Part shown: one piece after another, positions 36,404-45,671 of the stretch | Layout of the letters: each line of letters opens with the position of its first letter | Position numbering within the stretch: the first letter of the stretch is position 1 | Assembly: GCF_002407205.1 (NCBI RefSeq) | Contig: NZ_CP023548.1 | Span: 2,752,501 to 2,816,500, forward strand | Direction of reading: 5' to 3' | DNA: 64,000 nucleotides | Source: Rhodobacter sp. CZR27 | Lineage (GTDB): Bacteria > Pseudomonadota > Alphaproteobacteria > Rhodobacterales > Rhodobacteraceae | The notes under the pieces: model-generated | What the model saw: the letters and a program-made list of their open reading frames with translations, nothing else | Database searches by the model: none | What the model was told of the DNA's origin: nothing | Program-made: the position numbers and the translations under genes

Positions 36404-37819
36404 ATGAACCGATACCCCCGCGACATGCGCGGCCACGGACCGAACCCGCCGGATGCGGCCTGGCCCGGCGGCGCGAAGATCGCCATCTCGATCGTGCTGA
36501 ACTACGAGGAGGGTGGCGAGAACTGCCTGCTCCATGGCGACGCGCAGTCCGAGGCCTTCCTGTCCGACATTGCCGGCGCCCAGCCCTGGCCGGGCCAGCG
36601 GCACTGGAACATGGAATCGATCTACGACTATGGCGCGCGGGCTGGCTTCTGGCGGCTGCACCGGCTGTTCACCGCGATGCAGATCCCGGTGACGGTCTAT
36701 GGCGTGGCGACGGCGCTTGCCCGCTCGCCCGAGCAGGTGGCGGCGATGAAGGCCGCGGGCTGGGAGATCGCCTCGCACGGGCTGAAATGGGTCGAGCACC
36801 GCGACATGCCCGAGGAGGAGGAGCGCCGCCAGATCGCCGAAGCCATCCGCCTGCACACCGCGGTTGTGGGAGAGCGTCCGCGCGGCTGGTATACCGGGCG
36901 CTGCTCGATGAACACGGTGCGGCTGACGGCGGAAGAGGGCGGCTTCGACTGGATCTCGGACACCTATGACGACGACCTGCCCTGGTGGCTGGAAGTCGGA
37001 GAGCGTGACCAGCTGGTGATCCCCTACACGCTGGAAGCCAACGACATGCGCTTCGCCGTGGCGCCGGGCTACATCGAGGGCGAGCAGTTCTTCACCTACC
37101 TGCGCGACAGTTTCGACACGCTCTACGCCGAGGGGCTGGAGGGTCGGGCGAAGATGTTCTCGATCGGGCTGCATTGCCGGCTGATCGGGCGGCCGGGCAA
37201 GGTGGCAGGGCTGAAGCGCTTCCTCGACTATGCACAGGGGCACGAGGGCGTCTGGTTCTCCCGGCGCGCCGACATCGCCGCGCACTGGCGGGCGACCCAT
37301 CCGCATCGCCGCCGCCCGCGCCCGTCGCGGATGGACCGCGAGACCTTCGTCGCCCGCTTCGGCGGCATCTACGAGCACTCGCCATGGGTGGCCGAGCGGG
37401 CGTTCGATCTGGAACTCGGCCCGGCGCATGACAGCGCGGCCGGTCTCGCCAGCGCCCTCGCCCGCGCATTCCGCTCTGCCACCCCGGCCGAGCGGCTGGC
37501 GGTTCTCAAGGCCCATCCCGACCTCGCCGGCAAGCTCGCGCAGGCGCGGCGGCTGACGGCAGCCTCCAGCGCCGAGCAGGCGGGCGCCGGGCTTGGCGCG
37601 CTGACCGACGAGGAACGTGCCCTCTTCGCCACGCTGAACGACGACTACACCGCCCGCCACGGCTTTCCCTTCATCATCGCGGTGCGCGATCACGACAAGG
37701 CGGGCATCCTGCAGGCCTTCCGCGTCCGGCTTGCCAACAACCGCGACACCGAATTCGCCACCGCCTGCCGGCAGGTGGAACGCATCGCCGAACTCCGGCT
37801 TCAGGACATGCTGAAATGA
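36404..37819 (+). CDS. Fused allantoinase (PuuE, polysaccharide-deacetylase-like) and OHCU decarboxylase (UraD)
   Basis: 471 residues. Residues 1 to about 305 are the PuuE allantoinase: [41 protein letters not shown] and [10 protein letters not shown]. Residues about 315-471 are Ura[32 protein letters not shown] and the C-terminal [10 protein letters not shown]. UraD makes (S)-allantoin and PuuE opens it to allantoate, so consecutive steps are fused, with the later enzyme first. AAGGAG precedes the ATG at 36404. The next gene overlaps by ATGA. Confidence 0.94.
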   Translation: MNRYPRDMRGHGPNPPDAAWPGGAKIAISIVLNYEEGGENCLLHGDAQSEAFLSDIAGAQPWPGQRHWNMESIYDYGARAGFWRLHRLFTAMQIPVTVYGVATALARSPEQVAAMKAAGWEIASHGLKWVEHRDMPEEEERRQIAEAIRLHTAVVGERPRGWYTGRCSMNTVRLTAEEGGFDWISDTYDDDLPWWLEVGERDQLVIPYTLEANDMRFAVAPGYIEGEQFFTYLRDSFDTLYAEGLEGRAKMFSIGLHCRLIGRPGKVAGLKRFLDYAQGHEGVWFSRRADIAAHWRATHPHRRRPRPSRMDRETFVARFGGIYEHSPWVAERAFDLELGPAHDSAAGLASALARAFRSATPAERLAVLKAHPDLAGKLAQARRLTAASSAEQAGAGLGALTDEERALFATLNDDYTARHGFPFIIAVRDHDKAGILQAFRVRLANNRDTEFATACRQVERIAELRLQDMLK

Positions 37820-38658
37820 CCGACTACTACGCTCCCCTTGGTGGGCTCCCGCCGCAGACGCAGCTGATGACCGGCCGCGCCGTCTTCACCGAGGCCTATG
37901 CCGTCATTCCCAAGGGGGTCTTCTCGGACATCGTGACGAGCGCCTTGCCCGGCTGGAGTCACACCCGCCTCTGGCTGATCGCCCGGCCGATGTCGGGCTT
38001 TTCCGAGACCTTTTCGCAATACGTGATGGAGGTCATGCCCGGCGGCGGCTCGGAGTCGCCCGATCCCGAGCCCGGGGCGGAGTCGGTGCTGTTCGTCACC
38101 CATGGCGAGGTCTGGCTGTGGCTCGACGGGCAGGAGCATGAACTGGGCGCCGGCGGCTATGCCTATATCCCCGCGGGCTGCCGCTGGCACCTGAAGAACG
38201 GCACGCACGAGCCGGCGCGCTTCCACTGGATCCGCAAGCTCTACGAGCCGGCGCCGGGCATCGACCCGCCCGCCGCCTTCGTCACCAACGAGCGCGAGAT
38301 CGCCCCGATCCCGATGCCGGACACGCAGGGCCGCTGGGCCACCACGCGCTTCGTCGATCCGGCGGACGTGGCGCATGACATGCATGTCAACATCGTCACC
38401 TTCCAGCCCGGCGGCCTCATCCCCTTCGAGGAGACGCACGCGATGGAGCACGGGCTCTACGTGCTCGAGGGCAAGGCGGTCTACAAGCTGAACCGCGACT
38501 GGGTCGAGGTCGAGGCGGGCGACTTCATGTGGCTGCGCGCCTACTGTCCGCAGGCCTGCTATGCCGCAGGGCCGGGGCCGTTCCGCTACCTGCTTTACAA
38601 GGACGTGAACCGCCACGCGCGGCTGCGCGGCCCCGGCGCCTTCGGACCCGTCCGCTGA
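37816..38658 (+). CDS. allE: (S)-ureidoglycine aminohydrolase, bicupin
   Basis: 280 residues with two cupin domains (about 60-135 and 180-265). The second has the metal ligands of the family ([15 protein letters not shown]). It converts ureidoglycine to ureidoglycolate and ammonia after allantoate hydrolysis. Starts at an ATG overlapping the puuE-uraD stop. The amidohydrolase that would make ureidoglycine from allantoate (allC) is not in the window. Confidence 0.92.
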   Translation: MTDYYAPLGGLPPQTQLMTGRAVFTEAYAVIPKGVFSDIVTSALPGWSHTRLWLIARPMSGFSETFSQYVMEVMPGGGSESPDPEPGAESVLFVTHGEVWLWLDGQEHELGAGGYAYIPAGCRWHLKNGTHEPARFHWIRKLYEPAPGIDPPAAFVTNEREIAPIPMPDTQGRWATTRFVDPADVAHDMHVNIVTFQPGGLIPFEETHAMEHGLYVLEGKAVYKLNRDWVEVEAGDFMWLRAYCPQACYAAGPGPFRYLLYKDVNRHARLRGPGAFGPVR

Positions 38659-38710
38659 TCGCGGCGCCACATCGGGAAGCAATGCCCGGCCGCACATCCC
38701 GGGAGGCAGG

Positions 38711-39190
38711 ATGATCCGCACCGAACCCCTGACGCCCGCCGCCTTCGCTCCGTTCGGCGATGTCCTTGCGGCGGAGGGAGAGCCGGACCGGCTGATCAAC
38801 CAGGGCCTCTGCGGCCGCTGGCACGATCGGGCACGGCTCGACTTCGGCAGCGACGGACGGGCCGGGATCTCGATCTTCCGGGCCGAGGCGCGCAGCCTGC
38901 CCTACCGGCTGGAGATGGTCGAACGTCACCCGGACGGCTCGCAGGCCTTCCTGCCGATGACGGAGAATCCCTTTCTGGTGATCGTCGCGCCGGACGAGGG
39001 CGGGCGACCGGGCCGCCCCCGCGCCTTCCTCACGGCGCCGGGAGAGGGCGTCAACCTGCATCGCGGCACATGGCATGGCGTTCTCACGCCCCTGCACACG
39101 CCCGGCCTCTTCGCCGTCGTGGACCGGATCGGACCCGGCATGAACCTCGAGGAACACTGGTTCCCCGAGGCGCTTCTCGTCACCCCCTGA
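38711..39190 (+). CDS. allA: Ureidoglycolate lyase
   Basis: 159 residues, AllA family: PAAFAPFGDVLAAEGEP at the N terminus, LPYRLEMVERHPDGSQAF and the conserved GTWHGVLTPL. It splits ureidoglycolate into glyoxylate and urea, the end of this pathway. Separated by 52 bp from allE, with GGGAGG upstream. The stop directly abuts the stop of the convergent VOC gene. Confidence 0.94.
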   Translation: MIRTEPLTPAAFAPFGDVLAAEGEPDRLINQGLCGRWHDRARLDFGSDGRAGISIFRAEARSLPYRLEMVERHPDGSQAFLPMTENPFLVIVAPDEGGRPGRPRAFLTAPGEGVNLHRGTWHGVLTPLHTPGLFAVVDRIGPGMNLEEHWFPEALLVTP

Positions 39191-39592
39191 TCAGCCGTCG
39201 GCGGATTCGCCGCTGATCGGCGTATGGCAGACGGCCTCGATCCGGTGGCCGTCGGGGTCGAGCACGAGGGCCGCGTAATAGTCCGGGTGGTATTCCGGCC
39301 GCAGGCCGGGCTCGCGGTCGTTCCGCCCGCCGGCCCGGAGCGCCGCGGCATGGAACGCATCCACGGCGGGACGCGACCGGGCCACGAAGGCAAAGTGCGC
39401 CTCGCGCGGCTGCGCCGTGTTGCGGCCAGAGCGGATCTCGTTGATCGAGAACGCCTCCATCCCCTCGCCACCCCATTGCACGGTGCTGCGGGCAGCCCGC
39501 CCCGTCGGGATCCCCAGCCGCCCCAGCGCGGCGTCGTAGAACGACCTCGACCGCTCAAGGTCGGTCACATGCAAGGAACAGTGATCAATCAT
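39191..39592 (-). CDS. VOC (glyoxalase/dioxygenase fold) family protein
   Basis: 133 residues of one VOC module: MIDHCSLHVTDLERSRSFYDAAL, a metal-site His in HFAFVARSR and the closing ALVLDPDGHRIEAV. Substrate cannot be assigned. GGGGGGAGG precedes the ATG. Transcribed away from the IclR gene and toward allA, so it is not part of the ureide operon. Confidence 0.88.
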   Translation of the reverse strand: MIDHCSLHVTDLERSRSFYDAALGRLGIPTGRAARSTVQWGGEGMEAFSINEIRSGRNTAQPREAHFAFVARSRPAVDAFHAAALRAGGRNDREPGLRPEYHPDYYAALVLDPDGHRIEAVCHTPISGESADG

Positions 39593-39943
39593 CTTGCCTC
39601 CCCCCAGATGCGATGATTCCGGATCTACAACTTGAAGATCAGGTTCAGGTTCCACCGAGTCGCGCAAAAATTGTAGCACCTGACGCGCATCCTGCGGCGA
39701 CTTCCGCGGGGCAAGGTGGTGATGCGGGCGCCTCTGCCCTGTGCCGGGCACTTCGACCGACAGGCGGAACCCGCGCAGCCTGCGCACACGGCGCCCGATC
39801 CGGATGCGCAGGCGCCGCCCCTTGGGCATCTATTGGCCGCGGAACCGCCCGCAGCCACTTTCGCGCTTGCCAAGTGCAGCCGCAGCATTTTTCATGAGCC
39901 GGAACGCTTTTTCCCCTCAACCCCAGCCCGGAGGCCGCCCGCC
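39593..39943 (+). other. 351-bp intergenic region between VOC and iclR
   Basis: No gene recognised. Short ORFs here have composition unlike their neighbours. The last 80 bp (about 39865-39920) are locally AT-rich with runs of T, fitting an iclR promoter, but no clear consensus is visible. Confidence 0.4.
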
Positions 39944-40774
39944 ATGGTCCAGACGAGCCCCGCCACCACCCGCCGCACGCGCGGACGTCCCAAGGCGGTC
40001 GAGGACAAGACCGAACAGAACACCGTCCAGTCGCTCGACCGGGCGCTGGCCATGCTGAAGTTGCTCAGCCGCTCGGAAGGCATGACGCTGTCCGAACTGG
40101 CAGCCGAAAGTGGCGAGGCGGCGGCCACCGTCTACCGGGCGCTGGTGACGCTGCAGGCGCATGGCATGATCGAGATGGAGGAGCAGGGTCAGGTCTGGCA
40201 CATCGGCGGCGGCGCCTTCCGCATCGGGTCGGCCTTCCTGCGGAGGGCGAAGTTCGTGGAGCGCGCCCGGCTGCCGATGGACCGGCTGATGCGGGCAACG
40301 GGCGAGACGACGGCGCTGGGGATCGAGGGCGACGGGCGGGTGCTGCATCTCGCGCAGGTCGAGACGCGCGAGGCGATCCGCGCCTATTTCCCGGAAGGGT
40401 CGGCCGGGCCGATGCATGCCTCGGCAATCGGCAAGGCGCTGCTGGCCTGGTATCCCGAGGAGCGGATCGAGGCGATCCTCGAACGCGAGGGACTGGAGAA
40501 GTTCACCTCGCTCACCATCACCTCGGTCTCGACGCTGATGCGCGACCTGTCGCGCACGCGCGACCGCGGGTTTGCCCTGGATGACCAGGAAGGGGCCGAG
40601 GGGATGCGCGCCGTGGCGGCGCCGGTCTTCGACGCCTTCGGCGCTCCGGTGGCGGCCATCGCTCTGGCCGGCCCGGCCTTCCGGGTCAGCCTGTCGGACA
40701 CCAGCCGCTTTGGCGCCCTCGTCCGGGATGCCGCCGGCGAGGTCACCGCCGCGACGGGCGGCACGCCGGGCTGA
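39944..40774 (+). CDS. IclR family transcriptional regulator
   Basis: 276 residues. An Arg-rich head (TRRTRGRPK) is followed by a winged helix (SLDRALAMLKLLSRSEGMTL, YRALVTLQAHGMIEM) and the IclR effector domain with HASAIGKALLAW and DQEGAEGMRAVAAPVFD. In E. coli the allantoin regulator AllR belongs to this family, and IclR proteins often sense glyoxylate, so control of the adjacent ureide genes is a reasonable inference. GGAGG precedes the ATG at 39944. Confidence 0.9.
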   Translation: MVQTSPATTRRTRGRPKAVEDKTEQNTVQSLDRALAMLKLLSRSEGMTLSELAAESGEAAATVYRALVTLQAHGMIEMEEQGQVWHIGGGAFRIGSAFLRRAKFVERARLPMDRLMRATGETTALGIEGDGRVLHLAQVETREAIRAYFPEGSAGPMHASAIGKALLAWYPEERIEAILEREGLEKFTSLTITSVSTLMRDLSRTRDRGFALDDQEGAEGMRAVAAPVFDAFGAPVAAIALAGPAFRVSLSDTSRFGALVRDAAGEVTAATGGTPG

Positions 40775-40810
40775 TCCCACTGCCGGATAGCCCGGGCGGG
40801 GAGCCCCTCC

Positions 40811-41452
40811 TCACTCCAGCGCCGAGGCGCAGGCGTGAAGCCGGGCCACCAGCCCGTTGTCGAGCGCCAGCCGCAGGGCCAGTGCCGGAAGATAGCCGCA
40901 TTCGGCCGGCCCGCCGCGACCGGCCGCCAGAAGCGAGGCCGCATAGATGCCGGCGGCCTCTTCCGGCGTCCGCGCAAGGCGCGCGATCCGCCCGGGATCG
41001 AGCGGCGCCTCGAGTTCGGCCGCGATCAGTGCCTGCGCCTCGCATTCGAGGTCGAGTTCTCGCAGTCTGCGGTGGATCTGCCGGCGCTCCTCGCGCGTGA
41101 CGCGGCCGTCGGCCTTGGCGGCCGCCACCATCGCCTGCAGCAGCCGCTCGCACAGCCCGTCGGCGCTTGGCCCCGCCTCGGGCTCGGCGAGCAGCCCACA
41201 TGGGCTTCCGTCCCGGCATTCCGCCCCCTGCCAGTCCGCCCAGGCGCGACCGGCGACCACCCAGGACAATGTCACGATGCCGCGGCGCGCGGCGTGGCCG
41301 GCGAGTCGGCACCTGTCACGATCGCCGATCAGGAAACCCGCGATCAGGTCGGCCATGCCGCCCTTGCCACAACACGGACCCGCATCCTGGAGATGACCCT
41401 GCACGACGGCCCTTGCCGTCTGTCCTTCGAGCAGAAACCCGGCGTTCTTCAT
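40811..41452 (-). CDS. TerB-like protein with Cys-rich N-terminal part
   Basis: 213 residues. The C-terminal half (about 90-205: AMVAAAKADGRVTREERRQI, TPEEAAGIYAASLLA) matches the DUF533/TerB-like YebE group. The N-terminal half has six cysteines (PCCGKGG, RDRCRLAG, AECRDGSPCG). YebE-type proteins are membrane-associated and stress-linked but of unknown function. Diverges from the iron operon, so their promoters share 41453-41657. Confidence 0.7.
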   Translation of the reverse strand: MKNAGFLLEGQTARAVVQGHLQDAGPCCGKGGMADLIAGFLIGDRDRCRLAGHAARRGIVTLSWVVAGRAWADWQGAECRDGSPCGLLAEPEAGPSADGLCERLLQAMVAAAKADGRVTREERRQIHRRLRELDLECEAQALIAAELEAPLDPGRIARLARTPEEAAGIYAASLLAAGRGGPAECGYLPALALRLALDNGLVARLHACASALE

Positions 41453-41575
41453 GTCCGCTCCCACCATCTGCCAGCCCCAGCGATATGGGTAACGCCTCGG
41501 GACCGTGCAATCCGTAAGGACTGCGACCGTTGCTCGCGTTTTAATCCGACCGAAAGAATCAGCCTTTACAAGACC

Positions 41576-41588
41576 GACTAATTCAGTC
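41576..41588 (+). promoter_or_regulatory. Inverted repeat in the iron operon promoter region
   Basis: GACTAATTCAGTC: GACT and AGTC arms around an AT core, 70 bp before the 39-codon ORF. Iron regulators of Rhodobacterales (Irr, RirA/IscR, Fur/Mur) bind short AT-centred repeats, but I cannot match it to one. Confidence 0.3.
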
Positions 41589-41657
41589 AGCTTTCAGGCC
41601 TATCCAAGCCAACCCAGCAGGGTCAGCCCGGAGTCTTCACCCAACGACGGAGGTTCC

Positions 41658-41777
41658 ATGATGCGACCGCTGCCCGAACCGGGATTTACCGAACTGCTTC
41701 GCCAGGCACTGGAGGGCCTGCTTCCGGCCGGCTCCGGCCTCTCTGCCCTTCTGGACCGGATGGAGCGGCTGGCATGA
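41658..41777 (+). CDS. 39-residue ORF translationally coupled to hemP
   Basis: MRPLPEPGFTELLRQAL begins a short amphipathic helical peptide ending LLDRMERLA. It has a strong GGAGG site upstream (two ATGs at 41658 and 41661), and its stop overlaps the hemP start (ATGA). No family recognised. It could be a leader peptide that sets hemP translation or a small membrane-surface protein. Confidence 0.6.
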   Translation: MMRPLPEPGFTELLRQALEGLLPAGSGLSALLDRMERLA

Positions 41778-41935
41778 ACGCGATGGCCGATCCCACGGAC
41801 CTGATCGAGGCCGGCATTCCGGTTCATGATGCCCGCCTGCTGACCGATGGCGGCACGCAGGCCCGCATCCTGCTCGACGGGCAGATCTACTGCCTCCGCA
41901 TCACCCGCGCGGGCAAGCTGATCCTGACGAAATGA
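41774..41935 (+). CDS. hemP: Hemin uptake protein HemP
   Basis: 53 residues ending in the family signature: HDARLLTDGGTQARILLDGQ, then IYCLRITRAGKLILTK. HemP/HmuP proteins are small and linked to heme and iron uptake operons; in several alphaproteobacteria HmuP activates the heme receptor gene. Coupled by ATGA to the ORF before it. An imelysin gene follows after 52 bp. Confidence 0.9.
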   Translation: MNAMADPTDLIEAGIPVHDARLLTDGGTQARILLDGQIYCLRITRAGKLILTK

Positions 41936-41987
41936 GTTCGGGCGCGGGAGGGCTTGCCTCCCGGCCCCCTCCAGCAAGAGACACCCG

Positions 41988-43259
41988 ATGAAAGCACGCC
42001 TCCTTGCCCTTGCAGCCACCGCCGCGCCCTGCGCGCTGCTCCCCCTGCCCGCCCTTGCGGTGGAGCCGGGCGAGGTGGTCGAAGCCTATGCCGACATTGC
42101 CGCGGCCACCTATGCCGACAGCCTTGCCACGGCGCAGGAGCTTCGGGCGGCCGTCGGCGCACTGATCGCCGCCCCGTCCGAGGCGACGCTTCGGGCGGCG
42201 CGCGAGGCCTGGATTGCGGCGCGCGTGCCCTATCAGCAGTCCGAGGCCTTCCGCTTCGGCAATGCCATCGTCGACGACTGGGAGGGCCGCGTGAACGCGT
42301 GGCCGCTGGACGAGGGCCTGATCGACTACGTCGATCCGACCTATGGCAACGGCTCGGAAGAGAACGACTATGCCGTGCTGAACGTGGTGGCGACGCCGAA
42401 GTTCACCCTGTCGGGCACCGAGGTCGATGCGACCGAGATCACCCCGGCGCTGTTATCGGGAACGCTGCACGAGGCGGACGGGATCGAGGCGAACGTGGCC
42501 TCGGGCTATCACGCGATCGAGTTCCTGCTCTGGGGTCAGGACCTGAACGGCACCGAAGCCGGCGCCGGTAACCGGCCCCACACCGATTACCTGCAGGGCG
42601 AGGGCTGCACCGGCGGCAACTGTGATCGCCGTGCCGCCTATCTGACGGCCGCGACGGACCTTCTGGTCAGCGATCTGGACCATATGGTGGCGCAATGGGC
42701 CGAGGGCGGTGCCGCCCGCGCGGCCGTGACTGCCGATCCGCAGAAGGGGCTGCAGGCGATGCTGACCGGCATGGGCAGCCTGTCCTATGGCGAGCAGGCC
42801 GGCGAGAGGATGAAGCTGGGCCTGATGCTGAACGACCCCGAGGAAGAGCACGACTGCTTCTCGGACAACACCCACAACAGCCACTACTACGACGGTCTGG
42901 GCGTGCGGAACGTCTATCTGGGCGAGTATCGCCGCGTGGACGGCAGTCTGGTGGAAGGCCCGTCGCTGTCGGATCTGGTGGCCGGCGCCGATGCCGCCCT
43001 CGACACGCGGCTGAAGGCCGAGCTTGATGGCAGCGTAGCAAGGCTCGACGCGATCCGATCCGCCGTGTCGGGCGGCATGGCCTATGACCAGATGCTCGCC
43101 CCCGGCAACAAAGAGGGCGAGGCGCTGATCATGGCGGCGGTCGATGCGCTGGTGACGCAGACCGCCTCGATCGAGCGGGCGACGACCGCGCTCGGGATCG
43201 GCGGGATCGAGTTCGAGGGGTCGGACAGCCTCGACAATCCGAACGCCGTCTTTCAGTAG
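41988..43259 (+). CDS. Imelysin (IrpA-type) iron-regulated periplasmic protein
   Basis: 423 residues with a signal peptide (about 1-24, cleaved after ALA). Insulin-cleaving-peptidase-like helical fold: the GxHxxE motif is intact as GYHAIE (His175, Glu178), and NTHNSHYYDGLGVRNVYLGEY is typical of IrpA. Imelysins are periplasmic or membrane-bound and induced under iron limitation; some bind iron. Second gene set with hemP. A 34-nt hairpin follows. Confidence 0.92.
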   Translation: MKARLLALAATAAPCALLPLPALAVEPGEVVEAYADIAAATYADSLATAQELRAAVGALIAAPSEATLRAAREAWIAARVPYQQSEAFRFGNAIVDDWEGRVNAWPLDEGLIDYVDPTYGNGSEENDYAVLNVVATPKFTLSGTEVDATEITPALLSGTLHEADGIEANVASGYHAIEFLLWGQDLNGTEAGAGNRPHTDYLQGEGCTGGNCDRRAAYLTAATDLLVSDLDHMVAQWAEGGAARAAVTADPQKGLQAMLTGMGSLSYGEQAGERMKLGLMLNDPEEEHDCFSDNTHNSHYYDGLGVRNVYLGEYRRVDGSLVEGPSLSDLVAGADAALDTRLKAELDGSVARLDAIRSAVSGGMAYDQMLAPGNKEGEALIMAAVDALVTQTASIERATTALGIGGIEFEGSDSLDNPNAVFQ

Positions 43260-43267
43260 ACCCGTTT

Positions 43268-43301
43268 GCCGGGGCGCAACGTGATCGTCACGCGCCCCGG
43301 C
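43268..43301 (+). terminator. Strong hairpin between imelysin and bfd
   Basis: GCCGGGGCGC / GCGCCCCGGC (10 bp) encloses an inner CGTGA / TCACG stem. No T-run follows, so it may be a partial terminator or an RNA stabiliser that separates imelysin from bfd levels. Confidence 0.55.
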
Positions 43302-43338
43302 TAGAACAGGCGGCGAAAGGCTGCCGGAGGAACGACCG

Positions 43339-43593
43339 ATGATCGTCTGCCACTGCATGGGAATCACCGACAAGGACATCCGTGCCGCCATCGACTGGAT
43401 GCGCGCCGCGGACGAGGAGACCATCGTCACCCCCGGCAAGATCTACCGCGCGCTTGGCAAGCGTGCGGACTGCGGCGGCTGCATGCCGCTTTTTCTTGAC
43501 ACCATGCGACGCTGCGACAGTTTTGAGGTTCCAGTGAACCTGCGCGGCCTTGCCCGCGCACCAGCCGCGGGAAGAAACGGACATGCAGGGTGA
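43339..43593 (+). CDS. bfd: Bacterioferritin-associated ferredoxin
   Basis: 84 residues. [2Fe-2S] ligands Cys4, Cys6, Cys45 and Cys48 ([22 protein letters not shown]) match Bfd. It reduces the bacterioferritin heme so that stored iron can leave. The C-terminal 25 residues extend past the E. coli protein. Its end overlaps bfr by 11 bp. Confidence 0.93.
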   Translation: MIVCHCMGITDKDIRAAIDWMRAADEETIVTPGKIYRALGKRADCGGCMPLFLDTMRRCDSFEVPVNLRGLARAPAAGRNGHAG

Positions 43594-44068
43594 TCCGAAG
43601 GTCATCGACTACCTCAACGCAGCGCTTCGGTCGGAGCTGACCGCCGTCAGCCAGTACTGGCTGCACTACCGGCTGCAGCAGGATTGGGGCTTCGGCAACA
43701 TCGCCGCGAAATCGCGCGAGGAAAGCATCGAGGAGATGCACCACGCCGACAAGCTGATCGAGCGGATCATCTTCCTGCAGGGACACCCGAATTTGCAGCG
43801 CCTCGATCCTCTGCGCATCGGCCAGAACCTGCGCGAGACGCTCGAGGCCGACCTTGCGGCCGAACATGATGCCCGCACCCTCTACATCGAGGCGCGCAAC
43901 CACTGCGAGCAGGTCGGAGACTACGTGTCGAAGAACCTGTTCGAGGAACTGATCGCCGACGAGGAAGGCCATATCGATTTCCTCGAGACGCAGATCGACC
44001 TGATGGGCACGATCGGCGAGCAGAACTATGGCCTGCTGAACGCCAGGCCCGCCGACAAGGCGGAGTGA
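43583..44068 (+). CDS. bfr: Bacterioferritin
   Basis: 161 residues, full length. Ferroxidase ligands Glu18, Glu51 and His54 and heme-ligand Met52 are at canonical positions, with Glu and His of the second site in [13 protein letters not shown]. It stores iron as a 24-mer. It overlaps bfd, so store and release proteins are made together. A terminator follows. Confidence 0.96.
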   Translation: MQGDPKVIDYLNAALRSELTAVSQYWLHYRLQQDWGFGNIAAKSREESIEEMHHADKLIERIIFLQGHPNLQRLDPLRIGQNLRETLEADLAAEHDARTLYIEARNHCEQVGDYVSKNLFEELIADEEGHIDFLETQIDLMGTIGEQNYGLLNARPADKAE

Positions 44069-44073
44069 CACCA

Positions 44074-44108
44074 CGCGGCGGAGGAAGATCGTCCTCCGGC
44101 GCGATTTT
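44074..44108 (+). terminator. Terminator after bfr
   Basis: CGGAGGA / TCCTCCG stem extended by CGCG / CGCG across one mismatch, then ATTTT. It lies 5 bp past the bfr stop. Confidence 0.65.
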
Positions 44109-44162
44109 CCGATTGAAAGACTCGGGAAATACGGCAAGACAGGGGCAAAAGGATGCCCTGCC

Positions 44163-45671
44163 ATGTCCCGTTTGCTTGCGCTTCTCGGTCTCGTCGCCCT
44201 GCCCGCCGCGGCCCAGACACTCGATCCGCCGAACCTGTCGATCGTCCCACGGACCCCGGCCGAGGCGGGCCGCGTGGCCGGGGTGCTTGCCCCTCCCGCG
44301 GACTTCCGCAAGCCCGAGCCCTTCGAGGCGATGCCGGGCGGCGCGGCCAGCGTGCGGGCGCGCGACACGGCCGACGCCTTCTCGCAGTCCTCGGCCAACA
44401 TGCCCTTCGACCGCGAGATGGACTTCAAGCTGGGTAACGGGCTGTTCCGCAAGCTGTGGGTGGCCTCGCCCTCGTCCACGCAGGCCTCGGACGGGCTGGG
44501 GCCGCTCTACAACGCGCGGGGCTGCCAGAACTGCCACCTGAAGGACGGCCGCGGCCACGTGCCCGAAGGCCCCGAAGACGAGGCTGTGTCGATGTTCCTG
44601 CGCCTCTCGGTGCCCGGTGGCCCCGCGCCTGAAGGCATCGAGGACTGGATCGCGACGCAGGCCGAGCCGACCTATGGCGGCCAGTTGCAGGACTTCGCCG
44701 CTGCCGGCCACGCGCCCGAGGGCCGGATGCGGATCGACTGGCAGGAGGTGCCGGTGACGCTGGCCGACGGCACGGTGGTCTCGCTGCGCAGGCCCGCCTA
44801 TTCGATCACCGACCTCGGCTATGGCCCGATGGCGGCGGACGTGATGCTCTCGCCGCGCGTCACGCCGCAGATGATCGGGCTGGGGCTGCTCGAGGCGATC
44901 CCGGCGGCCGACATCCTGGCCCACGCCGACCCCGACGACCGGGACGGCGACGGGATCTCGGGGCGGCCGAACATCGTCTGGTCCGAGGAGGCGCAGGCGC
45001 CGATGCTCGGCCGCTTCGGCCTGAAGGCCGGCGCACCCACCGTGCTGCAACAGTCGGCCGCCGCCTTCGCCGGCGACATGGGCATCGCGAACGCGCTGTT
45101 CCCCGAGCCGTGGGGCGAATGCACCGCGGCCCAGTCGGCCTGTCGCACCGCGGCGCATGGCATCGAGCCGGGCAAGCGCGACGGGCTGGAGATCGACCGC
45201 AAGGGGCTTGACCTGACCGCCTTCTACGCCCGCAACCTTGCCGTGCCCGAGCGGCGCCGGGTCGACGACAGCCAGGTCCTGCGCGGCAAGCAGATGTTCC
45301 ACGAGGCCGGCTGCCCCGCCTGCCACGTCCCCAAGTTCGTCACTCATCGCCTGAACGACCAGCCCGAGCAGAGCTTCCAGCTGATCTGGCCCCATACCGA
45401 CCTGCTGCTGCACGACATGGGCGAGGGGCTGGCCGACAACCGCCCCGAGGGCCGCGCCACGGGGCGCGAGTGGCGGACACCGCCGCTGTGGGGGATCGGC
45501 CTGACGGAACTCGTCAGCGGCCATCAGTCCTTCCTGCACGACGGTCGCGCGCGCAGCCTGCTGGAAGCCGTGCTCTGGCATGGTGGCGAGGCCGAGGCCG
45601 CACGGTCGCGCGTGATCTCGCTGCCCGCCCCGGACCGCGACGCGCTGATCACCTTTCTGGAGAGCCTGTGA
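44163..45671 (+). CDS. Di-heme oxidoreductase family protein (DUF1111)
   Basis: 502 residues with a signal peptide (about 1-18). Two CxxCH heme c sites: Cys121-x-x-Cys124-His125 (GCQNCHL) and Cys384-x-x-Cys387-His388 (GCPACHV). The family (COG3488, thiol oxidoreductase-like) recurs next to imelysins. It would act in the periplasm, perhaps in iron oxidation or redox handling during uptake. The stop overlaps the next imelysin start by one base. Confidence 0.9.
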   Translation: MSRLLALLGLVALPAAAQTLDPPNLSIVPRTPAEAGRVAGVLAPPADFRKPEPFEAMPGGAASVRARDTADAFSQSSANMPFDREMDFKLGNGLFRKLWVASPSSTQASDGLGPLYNARGCQNCHLKDGRGHVPEGPEDEAVSMFLRLSVPGGPAPEGIEDWIATQAEPTYGGQLQDFAAAGHAPEGRMRIDWQEVPVTLADGTVVSLRRPAYSITDLGYGPMAADVMLSPRVTPQMIGLGLLEAIPAADILAHADPDDRDGDGISGRPNIVWSEEAQAPMLGRFGLKAGAPTVLQQSAAAFAGDMGIANALFPEPWGECTAAQSACRTAAHGIEPGKRDGLEIDRKGLDLTAFYARNLAVPERRRVDDSQVLRGKQMFHEAGCPACHVPKFVTHRLNDQPEQSFQLIWPHTDLLLHDMGEGLADNRPEGRATGREWRTPPLWGIGLTELVSGHQSFLHDGRARSLLEAVLWHGGEAEAARSRVISLPAPDRDALITFLESL

